A DNA stretch of 64,000 nucleotides, from the NCBI RefSeq assembly GCF_036178845.1, contig NZ_CP108070.1, forward strand, positions 10,974,001 through 11,038,000, in the 5' to 3' direction. Of this stretch, positions 54,582-63,504 are shown piece by piece. The translations under genes were made by a program, and so were the position numbers. Within the stretch, counting starts at the first letter, position 1, and each line of letters begins with the position of its first letter. Source of the stretch: Streptomyces sp. NBC_00271 (GTDB taxonomy: Bacteria > Actinomycetota > Actinomycetes > Streptomycetales > Streptomycetaceae). Below the pieces are notes generated by a model. It was not told where the DNA came from. It searched no databases and worked only from the letters and a program-made list of their open reading frames with translations.

Positions 54582-55760
54582 GTGACCACTCACGTGAAGC
54601 GGGCCTTCAGGTACCGCTTCTATCCGACGGATGCGCAGGCGGCGGAGCTGTCGCGCACGTTCGGGTGCGTGCGGAAGGTCTACAACCTGGCACTCGCCGC
54701 GCGGACGGAGGCGTGGGTGACCCGTCAGGAGCGGGTCAGCTACAACCAGACGTCGGCGATGCTGACGGCGTGGAAGAAGACCGAGGAGCTGGCTTACCTG
54801 AACGAGGTGTCCTCGGTCCCCCTCCAGCAGACGCTGCGGCATTTGCAGGCAGCGTTCTCCCATTTCTTCGGCAAGCGGGCGAAGTACCCGCGGTTCAAGT
54901 CGCGGAAGAAGTCGCGCAGGAGTGCGGAGTACACCACCAGCGCATTTCGCTTCCGCGACGGTGAGCTGCGGCTCGCGAAGATGAGCGAGCCTCTGCGCAT
55001 CGTGTGGTCCAGGTCGCTCCCCGAGGGGGTGAGCCCGTCCACGGTGACCGTGTCCCAGGATGCGGCGGGGCGCTGGTCCGTCTCCCTGCTGTGCGACGAC
55101 CCCGGCGTCAAGCCGCTCCCTGAGAACGGGAATGCGGTAGGCATCGACGCCGGGCTGGAGCATCTTCTGACCCTCTCGACCGGGGAGAAGATCGCCAACC
55201 CCCGGCACGAGCGCCGTGACCGTGCCGCTCTGGCCAAGGCGCAGCGTCGTCTGGCGAAGAAGGAGAAGGGGTCGGCGAACCGGGCCAGGGCCCGGCTGAA
55301 GGTCGCGAAGATCCATGCCCGGATCGCTGACCGGCGCCGCGACACGCTGCACAAGCTGACCACTCGGCTCGTTCGTGAAAATCAAACGATCGTGATCGAG
55401 GACCTGACCGTGCGCAACATGGTCAAAAACCACCGGCTCGCCCGCGCCATCAGTGACGCGGCATGGAGTGAGTTCCGGAGCATGCTGGAGTACAAGGCCC
55501 AGTGGTCCGGGCGCGAAGTGATCGCGGTGGACCGGTGGTTCCCCTCCTCCAGGCTGTGCTCCGCCTGCAACACCCTGCAGGACACGATGCCGCTGCACGT
55601 GCGCACCTGGACGTGCGACTGCGGTATGACCCATGACCGCGACGTGAACGCGGCGCACAACCTTTTGGCCGCCGGGCTGGCGGTGACAGTCTGTGGAGCT
55701 GGTGTAAGACCTCAACGGAGTACTCCGGACAGGCAGTCGGCAACGAAGCAGAAACCCTGA
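54582..55760 (+). CDS. tnpB: TnpB RNA-guided nuclease of an IS605-group element
   Basis: The 392-residue protein has the N-terminal helix-turn-helix-like region (KRAFRYRFYPTDAQAAELSR). The RuvC-type catalytic residues are Asp in AVGIDAGLEHLL, Glu in TIVIEDLTVRNM and Asp in THDRDVNAAHNL. A CXXC zinc ribbon is present (CSACNTLQDTM and CDCG). All three acidic residues are kept, so it is probably active. TnpB proteins cut DNA under guidance of a right-end RNA. No tnpA is adjacent. Confidence 0.9.
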   Translation: MTTHVKRAFRYRFYPTDAQAAELSRTFGCVRKVYNLALAARTEAWVTRQERVSYNQTSAMLTAWKKTEELAYLNEVSSVPLQQTLRHLQAAFSHFFGKRAKYPRFKSRKKSRRSAEYTTSAFRFRDGELRLAKMSEPLRIVWSRSLPEGVSPSTVTVSQDAAGRWSVSLLCDDPGVKPLPENGNAVGIDAGLEHLLTLSTGEKIANPRHERRDRAALAKAQRRLAKKEKGSANRARARLKVAKIHARIADRRRDTLHKLTTRLVRENQTIVIEDLTVRNMVKNHRLARAISDAAWSEFRSMLEYKAQWSGREVIAVDRWFPSSRLCSACNTLQDTMPLHVRTWTCDCGMTHDRDVNAAHNLLAAGLAVTVCGAGVRPQRSTPDRQSATKQKP

Positions 55761-55808
55761 CGGCGCGAGCCGTAAGAATCCCCCTCCTTCAGGAAGGGGA
55801 GAAGTCAA
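55640..55808 (+). ncRNA. Possible omega (reRNA) guide scaffold at the right end
   Basis: In IS605-group elements the guide RNA overlaps the tnpB 3' end and runs through the right-end hairpin; bases just beyond the element act as the guide. Here the 3' coding end, the hairpin at 55781-55799 and the end near 55808 fit that layout. The exact 5' end is unknown. Support is by analogy only. Confidence 0.35.
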
Positions 55809-56352
55809 GACCTAGGACATGACCCAGCGGCCGGCGGACGTGCCAGGCACCGCCGTCGGTGGTCGCCCCGCGCAGGCCGTGCAGGGTGTCCGGGCCTGTG
55901 AGCGCGGGGAGTCGGGAGTCCCGCAGAGAGGCGAAGGCGAAGGTGCGCGCCGGGTCCCAGTCGGTGGAGTGGCGCAGACGGCGGGCGAGTTGGGCGAAGC
56001 CGAGCGGGGCTGCGGCCATGACCCAGGCGTCGGGTGCCTCGGCAGTCAGCCTGCTGGCGGGGCGCAGCCAGGATGCGGCGGTCTCCGGCCAGTCCACCGA
56101 CGCGAGGACCTTTCCGCCCCGCGCCTCCCACGCGGCGGCGAAGGCTTCGGCGGCCGCCAGGGAATCCGCATCGCGGCTGTGACCGATGGTCAGGGTCTCG
56201 ATCCGTGACTTCGGAGCGGTCAACAGGCCGATGAGGGCCGAGAGTTCGGCCTCCGTGTGCGGAGTAGTCGCGGACAGGTCACCGAACTCGACCAACTCGG
56301 CGGCGCCGATCAGGGGTGAGCGGGACCGTTCTCGCTCGGCGCGGATGTTCAT
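55789..56352 (-). pseudogene. Periplasmic-binding-fold-like protein, 3' end lost to the IS element
   Basis: The 187-residue frame starts MNIRAERERSRSPLIGAAEL. It continues with ESRIETLTIGHSRDADSLAA-type sequence, SWLRPASRLTAEAPDAWVMA and STDWDPARTFAFASLRDSRL. The repeated hydrophobic/aromatic segments recall ABC-type substrate-binding or TIM-like proteins, but I do not recognise the family. Its last residues (GLDFSPS) come from the IS605 right end, so the natural C-terminus is gone. The ATG overlaps the stop of the Ada-like gene, implying a former operon. Confidence 0.45.
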
Positions 56353-56642
56353 GGCGAGGCGCTGCTGCTTTCCCGGGTCGTTTTCCAGCGGGCGTACGCG
56401 CCGGGCAGGCAGACCGCGCAGGGCCGGTATCCGGCCGCGATCGCGGTGGCCTCGTCCGGAAAGAACACGCGGTGCTCGGCATAGTGGCCGCGGGCGATGG
56501 CCCGGAGGGCGGAAGGACAGTCGAGGCGCCCGTCGAGGCGCCCGCGCCGGTGTCCGCCGAGTGTGCCGGGCGTGCCGCTCCGGCAGAGCTGTCCGTCCGG
56601 GCCGAGCAGTGTGTACGCACGGTGCGCGGCGGCGGGCGTCAT
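56349..56642 (-). CDS. Ada-type metal-binding domain protein
   Basis: The 97-residue protein matches the N-terminal Ada zinc domain in a stand-alone form: YTLLGPDGQLCRSGTPGTLG, HRRGRLDGRLDCPSALRAIA, HRVFFPDEATAIAAGYRPCA and VCLP. Cysteines for the zinc site are DC and CAVC. Such proteins are annotated as methylphosphotriester-DNA or metal-binding proteins, and a repair role is not proven. It begins at ATG 56642 with a weak ribosome binding site. Confidence 0.8.
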   Translation of the reverse strand: MTPAAAHRAYTLLGPDGQLCRSGTPGTLGGHRRGRLDGRLDCPSALRAIARGHYAEHRVFFPDEATAIAAGYRPCAVCLPGAYARWKTTRESSSASP

Positions 56643-56817
56643 CGATCTCGATCCCTTCCTGTCCAAGGTCACCAGTGGTGTTGCACCCCCAACCTTGCGG
56701 CTTGTGGATCGCCTTGCCCGGCGGGATTCGGACGTCATGTTGTGGAGACGGCGGTGCCATGGCGCTGACGGAGACCGCCGCCCACGCCGACGGCGGATCC
56801 CGCGTCCTCCGCGTTTC

Positions 56818-57429
56818 CTAAGAAGCCTGGGTTGTCGGGGTTCCCGCGACGAGGCGTCGGACGGCCTCGACGACCGCGTCGCGGTGCTGTCGGGTCTGCT
56901 CGGCAGCCTGGTCGTTGGTGGCCATGGGGCTGGTGGGCATCCATGCGTTGGCGAGGGCGAGGGTGAAGACGAGCAGGTCTTCAGGGGTGAAGGTCGTGGT
57001 CAGCAGGCCGTCGGTCTGCGCCTGGGTGATCGCGGCGGTCTTCTGCCGCATGGAGGTTCCCAGCCCTTGCGGCTCGTGGTCGGTGCCCGAGCGTTCGAGG
57101 CGGTGCCAGGTGGCCAGCCGGAGCTGGTGCGGGTTGGCGAGGAGGAAGTCGAACAGGCGGCCCGCGTAGCCGGGCAGGTCCTCGGGCGTGAAGGGGACCT
57201 CGTCGAGGATGCGGGCGACATGTGCGTCCATGACGGCGTCGAACAACTGCTCCTTGTTGCCGAAGTACGTGTAGATGAGGGCTTTGTTCACCTCTGCCGC
57301 GGCGCCTATGCGATCCACTCGGGCACCGGCGATACCGCGGGCCGCGAACTCGTCCGTCGCGGCTTTGAGCAGGCGGGCCTTGGAGGCCTCGGAGTCCCGG
57401 GGGCGGGCCGGGGGCTGGTGCTGGGGCAT
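56818..57429 (-). CDS. TetR-family transcriptional regulator
   Basis: The 203-residue protein has the TetR helix-turn-helix at about 17-63 (SKARLLKAATDEFAARGIAG, AAEVNKALIYTYFGNKEQLF). A C-terminal ligand domain resembles TetR_C_29-type regulators (MDAHVARILDEVPFTPEDLP). It is divergent from the SDR gene with 128 bases between, in an A/T-rich intergenic patch with repeated ACTGTTTA. It very likely represses that gene and itself. ATG 57429 is chosen over an upstream TTG. Confidence 0.88.
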   Translation of the reverse strand: MPQHQPPARPRDSEASKARLLKAATDEFAARGIAGARVDRIGAAAEVNKALIYTYFGNKEQLFDAVMDAHVARILDEVPFTPEDLPGYAGRLFDFLLANPHQLRLATWHRLERSGTDHEPQGLGTSMRQKTAAITQAQTDGLLTTTFTPEDLLVFTLALANAWMPTSPMATNDQAAEQTRQHRDAVVEAVRRLVAGTPTTQAS

Positions 57430-57450
57430 GACCCCAGAATAGTGCAACTA

Positions 57451-57503
57451 ACTGTTTATTTGACACGCCTCACGACCGGCCGCACCATATAAATGACTGT
57501 TTA
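57451..57503. promoter_or_regulatory. Candidate TetR operator with two ACTGTTTA repeats
   Basis: ACTGTTTA occurs at 57451-57458 and again at 57496-57503 in a locally A/T-rich region between the divergent TetR and SDR genes. CTAACT flanks the first copy and its complement AGTTAG flanks the second, giving a partly symmetric layout. TTGACA at 57460-57465 could be a -35 element. Confidence 0.5.
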
Positions 57504-57557
57504 GTTAGCAGGGCTCCAGCCCTGCGGCCAGCGCCATCCCGGAAGCGAAGACACCTC

Positions 57558-58397
57558 ATGACCAAGACCTGGCTCATCACCGGCAGCTCCCGCGGCTTCG
57601 GCAGGGCACTCGCCCGCCACGTCCTCGACCACGGCCACCGCGTCGTGGCCACTGCCCGCCGCCCCGAACAGCTCAAGGACCTCGTCGAGCGCCACGGCGA
57701 CCGGGTCCGCGCCGTCGCCCTCGACGTCACCGACCCGGCAGCCGCCCGCGCCGCCGTACAACTGGCCCTGGACGCCTTCGGCAGGCTCGACGTCGTCGCG
57801 AACAACGCCGGGTACGCCAACAGCGCCGCCATCGAGGACATGCCGGACGAGGACTTCCGGGCCCAGATCGAGACGAACCTGTTCGGCGTCGTCAACGTCA
57901 CCAAGGCTGCCCTGCCCGTACTCCGCCGCCAGGGTTCCGGCCACTTCCTCCAGTTCTCCTCCATCGGCGGACGCGTGGGCGGATCACCGGGCCTGAGCGC
58001 TTATCAGACCGCGAAGTTCGCCGTCGAAGGCTTCTCCGAAGTCCTCAACGCCGAGGTCGGGCCCCTCGGTATCAAGGTCACCATCATCGAGCCCGGTGGC
58101 TTCCGTACCGACTGGGGCGGCTCGTCCATGACCGCCCTGCCCGTAAGTCCCGCCTACGAAGAGACCGTTGGCGCGATGAACCGCTACCGCGAACAGACCG
58201 CAGCCACCTGGCCCGGAGACCCGGCCCGGGCAGCCAAGATCATCACCGACCTCGTCGGGCTCGACGAGCCGCCGCTGCGCCTGCTGCTCGGCGCCGGAGC
58301 CGTCGAGATGGCGGCCGGTGCCTCCCGTAGCCGTGCCGCCGAAGCCGAGCGGTGGGCCGACATCAGCCGCTCGGCGGACTTCCCCGCGGGCGAATGA
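57558..58397 (+). CDS. Short-chain dehydrogenase/reductase (classical SDR)
   Basis: The 279-residue enzyme has the NAD(P) motif TGSSRGFG at residues 8-15, ALDVTDPAAA, the NNAG motif (VVANNAGYAN), and the catalytic Ser (LQFSSIGG) with YxxxK in SAYQTAKFAVEGF. The substrate is unknown; relatives are often ketoreductases. It is controlled, by context, by the divergent TetR regulator. Confidence 0.9.
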   Translation: MTKTWLITGSSRGFGRALARHVLDHGHRVVATARRPEQLKDLVERHGDRVRAVALDVTDPAAARAAVQLALDAFGRLDVVANNAGYANSAAIEDMPDEDFRAQIETNLFGVVNVTKAALPVLRRQGSGHFLQFSSIGGRVGGSPGLSAYQTAKFAVEGFSEVLNAEVGPLGIKVTIIEPGGFRTDWGGSSMTALPVSPAYEETVGAMNRYREQTAATWPGDPARAAKIITDLVGLDEPPLRLLLGAGAVEMAAGASRSRAAEAERWADISRSADFPAGE

Positions 58398-58443
58398 CGG
58401 CGACGACGGGTCGGAGTACGCCCGACGGGCCGGGAGCGGTGAC

Positions 58444-59061
58444 TCACGACATTGACGGCGGGGTGGTGGGGGTCGCCCGGTCGGAGTCGGACGGGGAGGG
58501 CTTCGCGCGGACCACGGCTTGATCGCCTCGCGGTCCGAACAGATGCAGGATTTCGACGGCGCTGGTGTTCGCAGGACCGAACCAGTGCGGTTCTCTGGTG
58601 TCGAACTCGGCCACTTCGCCCGGGTGGAGTGTGCAGTCCTGCGCTCCGAGGATGAGGCGCAGTTCGCCCGCGAGGACGTAGAGCCATTCGTAACCGTCAT
58701 GGGTCACCAACACCGGCTCGCGGGGAGCCAGTACCTGCTTGAACACCTGCACCCGACCCGGGTACTGCGTCAGAGGCACAAGGACGCTGCCGTGACCCTT
58801 GCGCAAGGGCTTGAGATGCACCCGAGGATCACCGGTGGCCGGCGCGGCCACCAGCTGGTCGAGTGCGACGCGGTGCGTACGCGCGAGCGGGATGAGCAAG
58901 TCCAGAGTCGGGCGCCGCTTGCCCGACTCGAGACGCGACAGCGTGCTCACCGACATTCCGGTCGTCGCCGCGAGCGCCTCCAGCGTGAGCCCGCGGTCCC
59001 GGCGCAGCGTGCGCAGCCGGGGGCCGATGCCGTCGATGATCTGTTCCAGCTCCGCGTCCAT
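58444..59061 (-). CDS. XRE helix-turn-helix - cupin regulator
   Basis: The 205-residue protein has an XRE domain at about 10-70 (GPRLRTLRRDRGLTLEALAA, MSVSTLSRLESGKRRPTLDL). A cupin domain follows at about 95-185 (VFKQVLAPREPVLVTHDGYE, WLYVLAGELRLILG, HPGEVAEFDTREPHWFGP). Such regulators usually respond to a small ligand and control adjacent transporters. It is divergent from the MFS gene with 97 bases between. The ATG has no strong ribosome binding site. Confidence 0.88.
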   Translation of the reverse strand: MDAELEQIIDGIGPRLRTLRRDRGLTLEALAATTGMSVSTLSRLESGKRRPTLDLLIPLARTHRVALDQLVAAPATGDPRVHLKPLRKGHGSVLVPLTQYPGRVQVFKQVLAPREPVLVTHDGYEWLYVLAGELRLILGAQDCTLHPGEVAEFDTREPHWFGPANTSAVEILHLFGPRGDQAVVRAKPSPSDSDRATPTTPPSMS

Positions 59062-59070
59062 GGGGTCCAG

Positions 59071-59087
59071 TTTGCAGCCTTCGCAAA
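59071..59087. promoter_or_regulatory. Inverted repeat TTTGC-N7-GCAAA between regulator and MFS genes
   Basis: A 5-base inverted repeat just upstream of the XRE-cupin start and about 70 bases before the MFS start. It is a plausible operator for the divergent regulator. Confidence 0.4.
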
Positions 59088-59158
59088 TTTGGTGGGCGGC
59101 GGGTGCGGTCCGGCCTGAGCCTTGCCGGGCAGCCCCTTCCGGACGTGAGAGGTACCAG

Positions 59159-60595
59159 GTGACCGCGACCACCCATCCCATTCAGCCACTTGACCCGATT
59201 CGGCCCGCTCTGAGCGCACGCAGACGCTGGACGGTCCTGGCCGTCTGCTGTCTGAGCATGTTCCTGGTGGGCCTGGACACCACCATCGTCAATGTCGGAC
59301 TGCCGGCGATCGGGCACGGTCTAGGCATCGGGACCCGCAGCCTCGAATGGACCGTGGACGCGTACACGCTCGTCCTGGCCAGTCTCCTGATCTCCTCCGG
59401 CGCGCTGGCGGACCGGTTCGGACGCCGACGGGTGTTCCAGGTCGGCCTCGTTGTGTTCGGTGCGGCCTCGCTGGTCTGCGCGATCGCCCCTTCGGTGGGC
59501 GTGCTGATCGCGGCCCGCGCCGTCCAGGGAATCGGCGCCTCGATGCTCAGCCCCGTGGCTCTCGCGATCGTGGTCAACGCGATGCCCGACCCGAGGGAGC
59601 GGGCACAGGCGATCGGTGTCTGGGCGTCGGTCTTCGGGCTCAGCATGGCCGCCGGCCCGGTCACGGGCGGCGCCCTCATCGCGGGTTTCGGCTGGCGGTC
59701 GGTGTTCTGGATCAACACGCCGGTCATCGTGGCCGCCCTCGTGCTCAGCGCACTGTTCGTGCCGGAGTCCCGGGCACCGCGGGCACAGCGGCTCGACCTC
59801 CCGGGGCAGGCCCTGCTGACGGTGGTCATCGGCGTCTCGGTCGGCGTCCTCATCGAAGGACCGCGCATCGGTTGGGCGTCGCTTCCGGCGCTGGTCGCGT
59901 ACGCGATCGCTGCCGTGGCGGCAGTCGGATTCGTGTCGGTCGAATCTCGCAGGAGCGAGCCGCTGATGGATCTACGGCTGTACCGGCATCCGGTCTTCAG
60001 CAGTGCCGTGCTGGGCGCGGTGGCGGTCTTCGTCGCCCTGAACGTGACGCTCCTGCTCAACACCCTCTACCTGCAACACGCCCGAGGATGGACACCACTG
60101 GCGGCCGGGGTGGCGACCTTGCCCATGGCTGTCGGAGCGACCGTCTGCGCACCCCTGTCCGGCCGCCTGGTCGGTCGTACCGGACCGCGGTTGCCGCTTG
60201 TCCTGGCCGGCGGTTTCATCACGGTGGGCGGACTCTGCCTGGTCGGGCTCGGCCAGTACACGAGCGTGCTCCTGCTCCTGTCGGCCTACTTGCTCATCGG
60301 CGTCGGGTTCGGCTTCGCCAACGCGCCGATCACCAACACCGCGGTGAGTGGCCTGCCTTCCACCCGTGCCGGCGTGGCCGGAGCGATCACGTCCACCGCA
60401 CGTCAGCTCGGCTCCGCGCTCGGCATAGCCATCGCAGGCGGCCTGGTCGCGGGCACCGCTCCGGCGGGACTCGCACGCGCGTCCCGCCCGGGCTGGATCC
60501 TGGTCGCCACCTGCGGACTGTTCCTGCTCCTCGTGGCCCACGCGGCGCGGCCGAAGAAGGACACGAGCCGCCCCACCTCCCCGCGATCACGGTGA
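59159..60595 (+). CDS. MFS transporter, DHA2 (14-helix) drug-efflux type
   Basis: The 478-residue protein has about 14 membrane helices. The DHA2 motifs are LVGLDTTIVNVGLPAIGHGL (helix 1), ALADRFGRRRVFQVGL (motif A) and AVQGIGASMLSPVALAIVVN (motif B/C region). It likely exports drugs or small toxic compounds with proton exchange. GTG 59159 has AGAGG seven bases upstream. Control by the divergent XRE-cupin regulator is inferred. Confidence 0.9.
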   Translation: MTATTHPIQPLDPIRPALSARRRWTVLAVCCLSMFLVGLDTTIVNVGLPAIGHGLGIGTRSLEWTVDAYTLVLASLLISSGALADRFGRRRVFQVGLVVFGAASLVCAIAPSVGVLIAARAVQGIGASMLSPVALAIVVNAMPDPRERAQAIGVWASVFGLSMAAGPVTGGALIAGFGWRSVFWINTPVIVAALVLSALFVPESRAPRAQRLDLPGQALLTVVIGVSVGVLIEGPRIGWASLPALVAYAIAAVAAVGFVSVESRRSEPLMDLRLYRHPVFSSAVLGAVAVFVALNVTLLLNTLYLQHARGWTPLAAGVATLPMAVGATVCAPLSGRLVGRTGPRLPLVLAGGFITVGGLCLVGLGQYTSVLLLLSAYLLIGVGFGFANAPITNTAVSGLPSTRAGVAGAITSTARQLGSALGIAIAGGLVAGTAPAGLARASRPGWILVATCGLFLLLVAHAARPKKDTSRPTSPRSR

Positions 60596-61103
<508 letters not shown>

Positions 61104-61121
61104 CGCTGACACGTACTTCGC

Positions 61122-61157
61122 AGCTGGGGCCCGCACCTTGGGGTGCGGGCCCCAGCT
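61122..61157 (+). terminator. Perfect 16-base-pair terminator after cspA
   Basis: Bases 61122-61137 pair fully with 61142-61157 around a TTGG loop, 18 bases after the cspA stop. Confidence 0.85.
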
Positions 61158-61510
61158 CGCCGCTTTCCGGGGCTCAGCCGCTCCGTCAGGGCCGTGGTGA
61201 TGTCTCCCACGGCATGATCAGGGGCGCCGCTGCCCCGCCCCTGGGGAAGGCTCCACCGGATCCCCCCGGGGATGCTCCACCCCAACGCTCCGGACGTAAT
61301 TCCGGCAAGGCCTCACTCACGGAATGCCCGATCTCACTGTCGAGATCGCGCTGCTCTCTTCGCCGGCGTATTCCGAGTGCATTCCCTGCCGATCCGGTTG
61401 ATCCGGTTGATCCGACAGATCTGACTGATCCGATCCGACCGACCGATTCGGCTCCGCATCATTTTCGGCTCGTTCTTGCGATTCTCTGCGCTGTTCATTC
61501 GCTGCGGGAA
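61158..61510. other. Helicase leader with short ATCCG repeats
   Basis: No gene is supported. At about 61389-61446 the sequence GATCCGGTT and close variants (GATCCGA, GATCTGA, GACCGA) repeat several times in a pyrimidine/purine rhythm. GC falls toward the 3' end. It is probably the promoter and 5' leader of the helicase mRNA. Confidence 0.5.
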
Positions 61511-61537
61511 TTCCTTGATACGTGCCACATCAAGGAA
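61511..61537 (+). promoter_or_regulatory. Hairpin hiding the helicase ribosome binding site
   Basis: TTCCTTGAT (61511-61519) pairs perfectly with ATCAAGGAA (61529-61537) around a 9-base loop. The right arm contains most of the ribosome binding site AAGGAAGG (61532-61539) for the TTG start at 61546. Translation would be blocked while the hairpin is closed, suggesting control by temperature, cold-shock protein or the helicase itself. Confidence 0.6.
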
Positions 61538-61545
61538 GGTTCCAC

Positions 61546-63072
61546 TTGAACCGCACGCGTACAAATGATCGTTTCGCCCGCACCCGATCCCGCACCGAAA
61601 ATTCTGGTTCCCAAAGGGGCGGCAGCCGCTTCGGAGCCGCCTCCTCCGGCCGCTCCGGTGCTCCCAGCCGTGCGAAGGGTTACGGACGTCGACAGAGCAC
61701 GCCGCAAGGTGAGTTCGCGCTGCCGACGACGATCACCCCCGCGCTGCCAGCCGTCGAGGCGTTCGCCGATCTCGCCCTGCCGACGCCGCTGCTGGCCGAA
61801 CTCGGCCACGCAGGCGTGACCGTACCGTTCCCGATCCAGGCGGCGACCCTGCCGAACTCCGTCGCGGGCCGTGACGTACTCGGCCGTGGCCGCACCGGCT
61901 CCGGCAAGACGCTCGCCTTCGGTCTTGCCCTGCTGGCCCGTACGGCCGGTCGGCGCGCCGAGCCGCGGCTGCCGCTGGCCCTGGTCCTCGTACCCACCCG
62001 AGAGCTGGCCCAACAGGTCACCGACGCTCTCATTCCGTACGCCCGTTCCGTGCGACTGCGTCTGGCCACGGTGGTCGGTGGGATGCCGATCGGCAGGCAG
62101 GCCAGTGCGCTGCGCGGCGGCGCCGAGGTCGTCGTGGCGACGCCGGGCCGGCTCAAGGACCTCATCGACCGCGGCGAATGCAGTTTGGACCAGGTCGCCA
62201 TCACCGTCCTCGACGAGGCCGACCAGATGGCCGACATGGGCTTCATGCCCCAGGTCACCGCGCTGCTCGACCAGGTGCGCCCCGAGGGGCAGCGGATGCT
62301 GTTCTCGGCCACCTTGGACCGTAACGTCGACCTCCTGGTCCGCCGCTACCTGACCGACCCGGTGGTCCACTCCGTCGACCCGTCCGCGGGCGCGGTCACC
62401 ACCATGGAGCACCACGTACTCCACGTGCACGGCGCGGACAAGCAGCGGACGACCACCGAGATCGCGGCCCGCGAGGGCCGGGTGATCATGTTCCTGGACA
62501 CCAAGCACGCGGTGGACCGGCTGACCGAGCACCTGCTGAACAGCGGCGTCCGTGCCGCGGCCCTGCACGGCGGCAAGTCCCAGCCGCAGCGCACACGGAC
62601 CCTGGCCCAGTTCAAGACCGGGCATGTGACGGTGCTGGTGGCGACCAATGTCGCGGCGCGCGGGATCCACGTCGACAACCTCGACCTGGTCGTGAACGTG
62701 GACCCGCCCAGCGACCCCAAGGACTATCTGCACCGGGGCGGCCGCACGGCCCGCGCCGGCGAGTCCGGCAGCGTCGTCACCCTGGTGACGCCTCAGCAGC
62801 GACGCGACATGAGCCGACTGATGACTGCCGCCGGCATCACTCCCCAGACCACCCAAGTGCGCTCGGGCGAAGCCGAGTTGAGTCGCATCACCGGCGCCCA
62901 GGCCCCCTCGGGGATCGCGGTCACCATCACCGCGCCGGTCGTGGAACGTCCTCGGCGCGGCTCCTCTTCCCCGTCCCGGGGCCGGCGCGGCCGTACCGGC
63001 CAGGGCCGATCCGCCGGCGAGGCGGCACGCCGTACGCCGCGGCGGTCGTCCGCGGTTACAGCGGCGGCCTAG
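61546..63072 (+). CDS. DEAD-box RNA helicase
   Basis: The 508-residue helicase has motif Q region (FPIQAATLPNSVAGRDVLGR), motif I GRTGSGKT, Ia VPTRELAQQ, Ib TPGRLKD and DEAD as DEADQMADMG. Motif III SAT, motif V VATNVAARGIHV and motif VI HRGGRTARAG follow. The N-terminus (NRTRTNDRFARTRSRTENS) and C-terminus are basic and disordered, for RNA binding. The start is taken as TTG 61546 because AAGGAAGG lies six bases upstream; GTG 61522 is in frame but has no such site. It follows cspA, as in other streptomycetes. Confidence 0.93.
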   Translation: MNRTRTNDRFARTRSRTENSGSQRGGSRFGAASSGRSGAPSRAKGYGRRQSTPQGEFALPTTITPALPAVEAFADLALPTPLLAELGHAGVTVPFPIQAATLPNSVAGRDVLGRGRTGSGKTLAFGLALLARTAGRRAEPRLPLALVLVPTRELAQQVTDALIPYARSVRLRLATVVGGMPIGRQASALRGGAEVVVATPGRLKDLIDRGECSLDQVAITVLDEADQMADMGFMPQVTALLDQVRPEGQRMLFSATLDRNVDLLVRRYLTDPVVHSVDPSAGAVTTMEHHVLHVHGADKQRTTTEIAAREGRVIMFLDTKHAVDRLTEHLLNSGVRAAALHGGKSQPQRTRTLAQFKTGHVTVLVATNVAARGIHVDNLDLVVNVDPPSDPKDYLHRGGRTARAGESGSVVTLVTPQQRRDMSRLMTAAGITPQTTQVRSGEAELSRITGAQAPSGIAVTITAPVVERPRRGSSSPSRGRRGRTGQGRSAGEAARRTPRRSSAVTAAA

Positions 63073-63118
63073 AACCTTCGTGATCGGAAGCCCCGCCCAC
63101 CCATGCAGGAGGACCCCT

Positions 63119-63439
63119 TTGACGCTGGTTCAGACGCAGCAACGCCTGGTCGGTTCCGTTCCCACGACCGTGTTCGACGCCCTGGACACATCCGGACCGC
63201 GGGTCGGTGACGACATGACCGTCGAGGTGGCCCTGTTCCTCATGGCCAGTGCCCGCGTCGAGTACCTGCTCCTTTGCGACCAGGACGAACACTGCACAGG
63301 CTCGGTCACGCGGGCCCAACTCGCCGTGGTCCGTGACAGCCCCGCCTATACGGACCGGATGCGTGTACGGGACGTCCTCGGCGCCGGCGGATCGCACGGC
63401 CGTGGCCCGGGTGCCCTCGCCCTCACCGTCTCCCTCTGA
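63119..63439 (+). CDS. Small CBS-domain protein with TTG start
   Basis: The 106-residue protein begins LVQTQQRLVGSVPTTVFDAL and contains a single CBS-like unit (GDDMTVEVALFLMASARVEY, LLLCDQDEHCTGSVTRAQL, YTDRMRVRDVLGAGG). It follows the DEAD-box helicase in the usual streptomycete order. TTG 63119 is preceded by AGGAGGA about seven bases upstream. GTG 63080 in frame has no ribosome binding site. The function is unknown. Confidence 0.78.
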   Translation: MTLVQTQQRLVGSVPTTVFDALDTSGPRVGDDMTVEVALFLMASARVEYLLLCDQDEHCTGSVTRAQLAVVRDSPAYTDRMRVRDVLGAGGSHGRGPGALALTVSL

Positions 63440-63504
63440 TCCGGCTGACCGTTCGGTATCAGCCCCGTTCCTCCCTCTCCCTTCTCCCTTCCCTGCGAGG
63501 CATC

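Larger units (their letters stand above)
54440..55808 (+). mobile_element. IS200/IS605-group element carrying tnpB only (IS1341-like)
   Basis: An intact tnpB lies between two TTCA-loop hairpins (54448-54467 and 55781-55799), with the right end near GTCAAG at 55804-55808. No tnpA transposase is present, so movement would need a TnpA in trans. The element has inserted at the 3' end of a minus-strand gene, replacing its natural C-terminus. Confidence 0.7.

Noticed and set aside
61389..61446. Run of GATCCGGTT-like repeats, considered as a CRISPR or iteron array
   Set aside because: Units are too short and irregular, with no spacers and no replication or Cas genes nearby. It looks like low-complexity leader sequence.
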